A stretch of DNA of 49,363 nt from Acidimicrobiia bacterium (GTDB taxonomy: Bacteria > Actinomycetota > Acidimicrobiia > IMCC26256 > PALSA-610), in NCBI GenBank assembly GCA_017882905.1, contig JADGOO010000140.1, positions 1 to 49,363 on the forward strand, read 5' to 3'. The notes below the pieces were generated by a model. That model was given only the letters and a program-made list of their open reading frames with translations, had not been told where the DNA came from and made no database searches. A program made the translations under genes and the position numbers. This document shows positions 47,978-49,363 of the stretch, one piece after another; position 1 is the stretch's first letter, and the number at the start of each line of letters is the position of its first letter.

Positions 47978-48517
47978 TCAATGCTTCGCGGCGGCGGTGC
48001 TCTTCGTGGCGGCCTTGTGGGCGCGCGCCTTGTGGAACAGCGCACCGCGATGGCCGTTCACGAGGTTCGTGACCAGCGCCGAGAGATGGCCGTTCACTCG
48101 TGCCGTTGCCGGCGCGCCGAGCATCGTGGCCGAATGGCTGAGCGCGCCGAAGCCAGCTCGTTCGAGCACGGCGATCACGGTGGCGGGATTGACGCCGTGC
48201 GCCTGCGCGACGGCCGCGATCGACATGCCGTCGTGCATCACGGCTTGATAGAGGTCGCGCGTGCTCATGCCGATCACCTTGGCGGCAACGCGGAACGGGT
48301 GCATCGAATCGATGAGCGCGGCGTGCCGTTGGCTCCCGGGCACATGAGCGTGCTTGGCGTGCGCGGCCTTCTTCACGTGCGCGGCGTGGGTCTTGTGGGC
48401 CCCGGCGCGGGGCCCGTGATCGGCCGCGCCCGCCGCGGCCAAGCCGCCTGCGCCCATCACCGCCGCGGTCACCACGCCGGCCACCAACCGCCTCGCGAGC
48501 AATGCCCTGAAGACCAT
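47978..48517 (-). CDS. Exported basic His/Ala-rich protein with helix-turn-helix-like core
   Basis: 179 residues. A signal peptide (VVTAAVMGAGGLAAAGAA) is followed by a His/Lys-rich stretch (HKTHAAHVKKAAHAKHAHVP). A helical core at about 65-125 reads RVAAKVIGMSTRDLYQAVMH then SIAAVAQAHGVNPATVIAVL, resembling a repeated helix-turn-helix-like or peptidoglycan-associated fold. The tail is again His/Lys/Ala-rich. Probably envelope-located; the function is unknown. It converges with the helicase gene, 10 bases away. A TACCGT about 37 bases upstream may be its -10. Confidence 0.6.
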   Translation of the reverse strand: MVFRALLARRLVAGVVTAAVMGAGGLAAAGAADHGPRAGAHKTHAAHVKKAAHAKHAHVPGSQRHAALIDSMHPFRVAAKVIGMSTRDLYQAVMHDGMSIAAVAQAHGVNPATVIAVLERAGFGALSHSATMLGAPATARVNGHLSALVTNLVNGHRGALFHKARAHKAATKSTAAAKH

Positions 48518-48678
48518 CGCCTTCGCCTTCCGCCCAGAGTTGGCGCAACGGTAGCGACTTCCACGCTTCGGCGCCCTTCACGCGAGGTAAAAACCCGGCG
48601 TCGTCGCAGCGTTCACGCTCGGGCACGAGGCTGAGAGCCCGCCTCGTCGCGACTGGCGCGAACTGCCATCATGGGGTC

Positions 48679-49362
48679 ATGCGGGCGGGTGAGGCGAGGG
48701 CGGGACTGGCGCGGCGCGGCGTGGGGCGGTGCGCGGTAGCGATCCTCGGCGCGGCGCTGACGGTGGCGGCGTGTGGCTCGAGTGCCAGCAGCCAGTCGGA
48801 TCCGACGACCGCCGCCCTGGCATCGTTGGCGACGGCGCCCGGGGGACTGCGGGTGCCGACCACCAAGGCGGTGCGTCGGGATGCATCGGGCAAGCTGATG
48901 CCTGCGTCCGTTGTGTCGTCGCCCGCCACGACGGCCGCCAAGTCGGGATCGCGATCCGGTTCGGGTGCTTCCGACGGTCACGGCTCGCCCGGAACCACGG
49001 CCGCGCCCGGCGTGGCGCTGCACGCGGCCAACGTGACCTGGACGGCGAGCCCGGCGACGGTGACGGTTGCGGCCGGCGGGCACGCTGCGGGCTTCGTCTT
49101 CGCCAAGAACCTCGATCCCATAGCGGGAACCGTGGTCTCGCCCGGCTGCCCGGTGCTGTCGACCACGGGCGTCGTGCACCTGCCGCCCAAGGCGTGTCCG
49201 CCCGCGGGCCGGGTCGTGGTGCTGTCCGCGTTCCGCAAGCGGAAGTGGGAGTGGGTCTGGAACGCGACGACCGACGGAGTGAGCACGAGTCCGCCGATCG
49301 CGCCCGGCACGTACACGTTGTCGATCGGCGGTGCGACGGTCGCGGTGACAGTCACGCCCTAG
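48679..49362 (+). CDS. Exported lipoprotein, Ser/Thr/Gly-rich linker and C-terminal beta domain
   Basis: 227 residues. A signal peptide with lipobox (LTVAACGSS) is followed by a Ser/Thr/Gly-rich disordered linker (about 30-110), then a beta-sandwich-like domain (VTWTASPATVTVAAGGHAAG, FRKRKWEWVWNATTDGVSTS, and a final strand ATVAVTVTP). Two Cys (PGCPV and KACPP) may form a disulphide. There is no catalytic motif; it is likely a surface binding protein. It ends at the window edge but is complete (stop at 49360). Confidence 0.7.
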   Translation: MRAGEARAGLARRGVGRCAVAILGAALTVAACGSSASSQSDPTTAALASLATAPGGLRVPTTKAVRRDASGKLMPASVVSSPATTAAKSGSRSGSGASDGHGSPGTTAAPGVALHAANVTWTASPATVTVAAGGHAAGFVFAKNLDPIAGTVVSPGCPVLSTTGVVHLPPKACPPAGRVVVLSAFRKRKWEWVWNATTDGVSTSPPIAPGTYTLSIGGATVAVTVTP

Positions 49363-49363
49363 C

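Noticed and set aside
1-49363. tRNA, rRNA, insertion sequences, prophage
   Set aside because: No cloverleaf-like or rRNA-like stretches, no transposase or integrase, and no terminal repeats were seen on reading through.

Overview
This is a 49 kb stretch of a high-GC, gene-dense chromosome from an actinomycete. Several features suggest a free-living member of the Acidimicrobiia or a neighbouring deep actinobacterial class: strong G/C bias at third codon positions; WS/DGAT, PPK2, LivKHMGF, TIGR03083-type and LuxR/AAA proteins; many SD-less genes with TANNNT-N6/7-start promoters; and a C-terminal 'GYWLVA-DGGIFSFGDA' repeat module that I associate with that class. The assignment is inference. I saw no phage, transposon, CRISPR, rRNA or tRNA.

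Layout. 1-3.4 kb: a Ser/Thr kinase coupled to a lipoprotein on the minus strand, divergent from a YVTN-type beta-propeller protein. 3.4-8.9 kb: a secreted DUF642-like protein, then a branched-chain amino acid-type ABC operon in the order livG-livF-livH-livM-livK. 9.2-15.6 kb: envelope and storage genes, namely a NlpC/P60 hydrolase facing an Amidase_3, a PepSY protein, a WS/DGAT acyltransferase coupled to an alpha/beta hydrolase, and PPK2 with a small ORF upstream. 15.7-18.4 kb: a large secreted beta-helix protein ending in six propeller-like repeats. 18.4-21.8 kb: an ArsR/SRPBCC/DinB-like operon with a clear operator-promoter, a PAS-GGDEF protein and a GNAT. 21.8-26.6 kb: a long coiled-coil protein, a GspE/PilB ATPase and a translationally coupled McrB-like AAA+ ATPase. 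26.7-34.4 kb: an HNH-like lipoprotein, a Cys-rich protein, a six-repeat secreted protein, a giant AAA-LuxR regulator, a DUF4242-like protein, a secreted phosphoesterase, a tiny Asp-rich peptide and a MerR gene broken by one in-frame amber codon. 34.4-43.5 kb: an oxidoreductase, a second Liv-type operon (livK, fused livHM, livG, livF, small membrane protein), a sulfotransferase and a TetR regulator. 43.6-49.4 kb: a zinc-ribbon protein, an alpha/beta hydrolase, a Tyr phosphatase with a small membrane peptide upstream, a UvrD-like helicase, and two exported proteins.

The most unusual signals are mostly regulatory. Three SD-less genes are preceded by leaderless mini-ORFs whose stop codons overlap the gene's start. 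An identical 18-bp box (GGGGTTTCCCC core) occurs twice, 17 bp before a -10-like CTA(G/C)GTT, on either side of the LuxR gene. A 14-mer with one mismatch is shared by the promoters of the second livK and the sulfotransferase. The MerR gene keeps a textbook operator but carries what looks like a TGG-to-TAG change. The coiled-coil/GspE/McrB-like cluster has no type IV pilus or restriction partner in view and is the best candidate for an undescribed multi-gene system.
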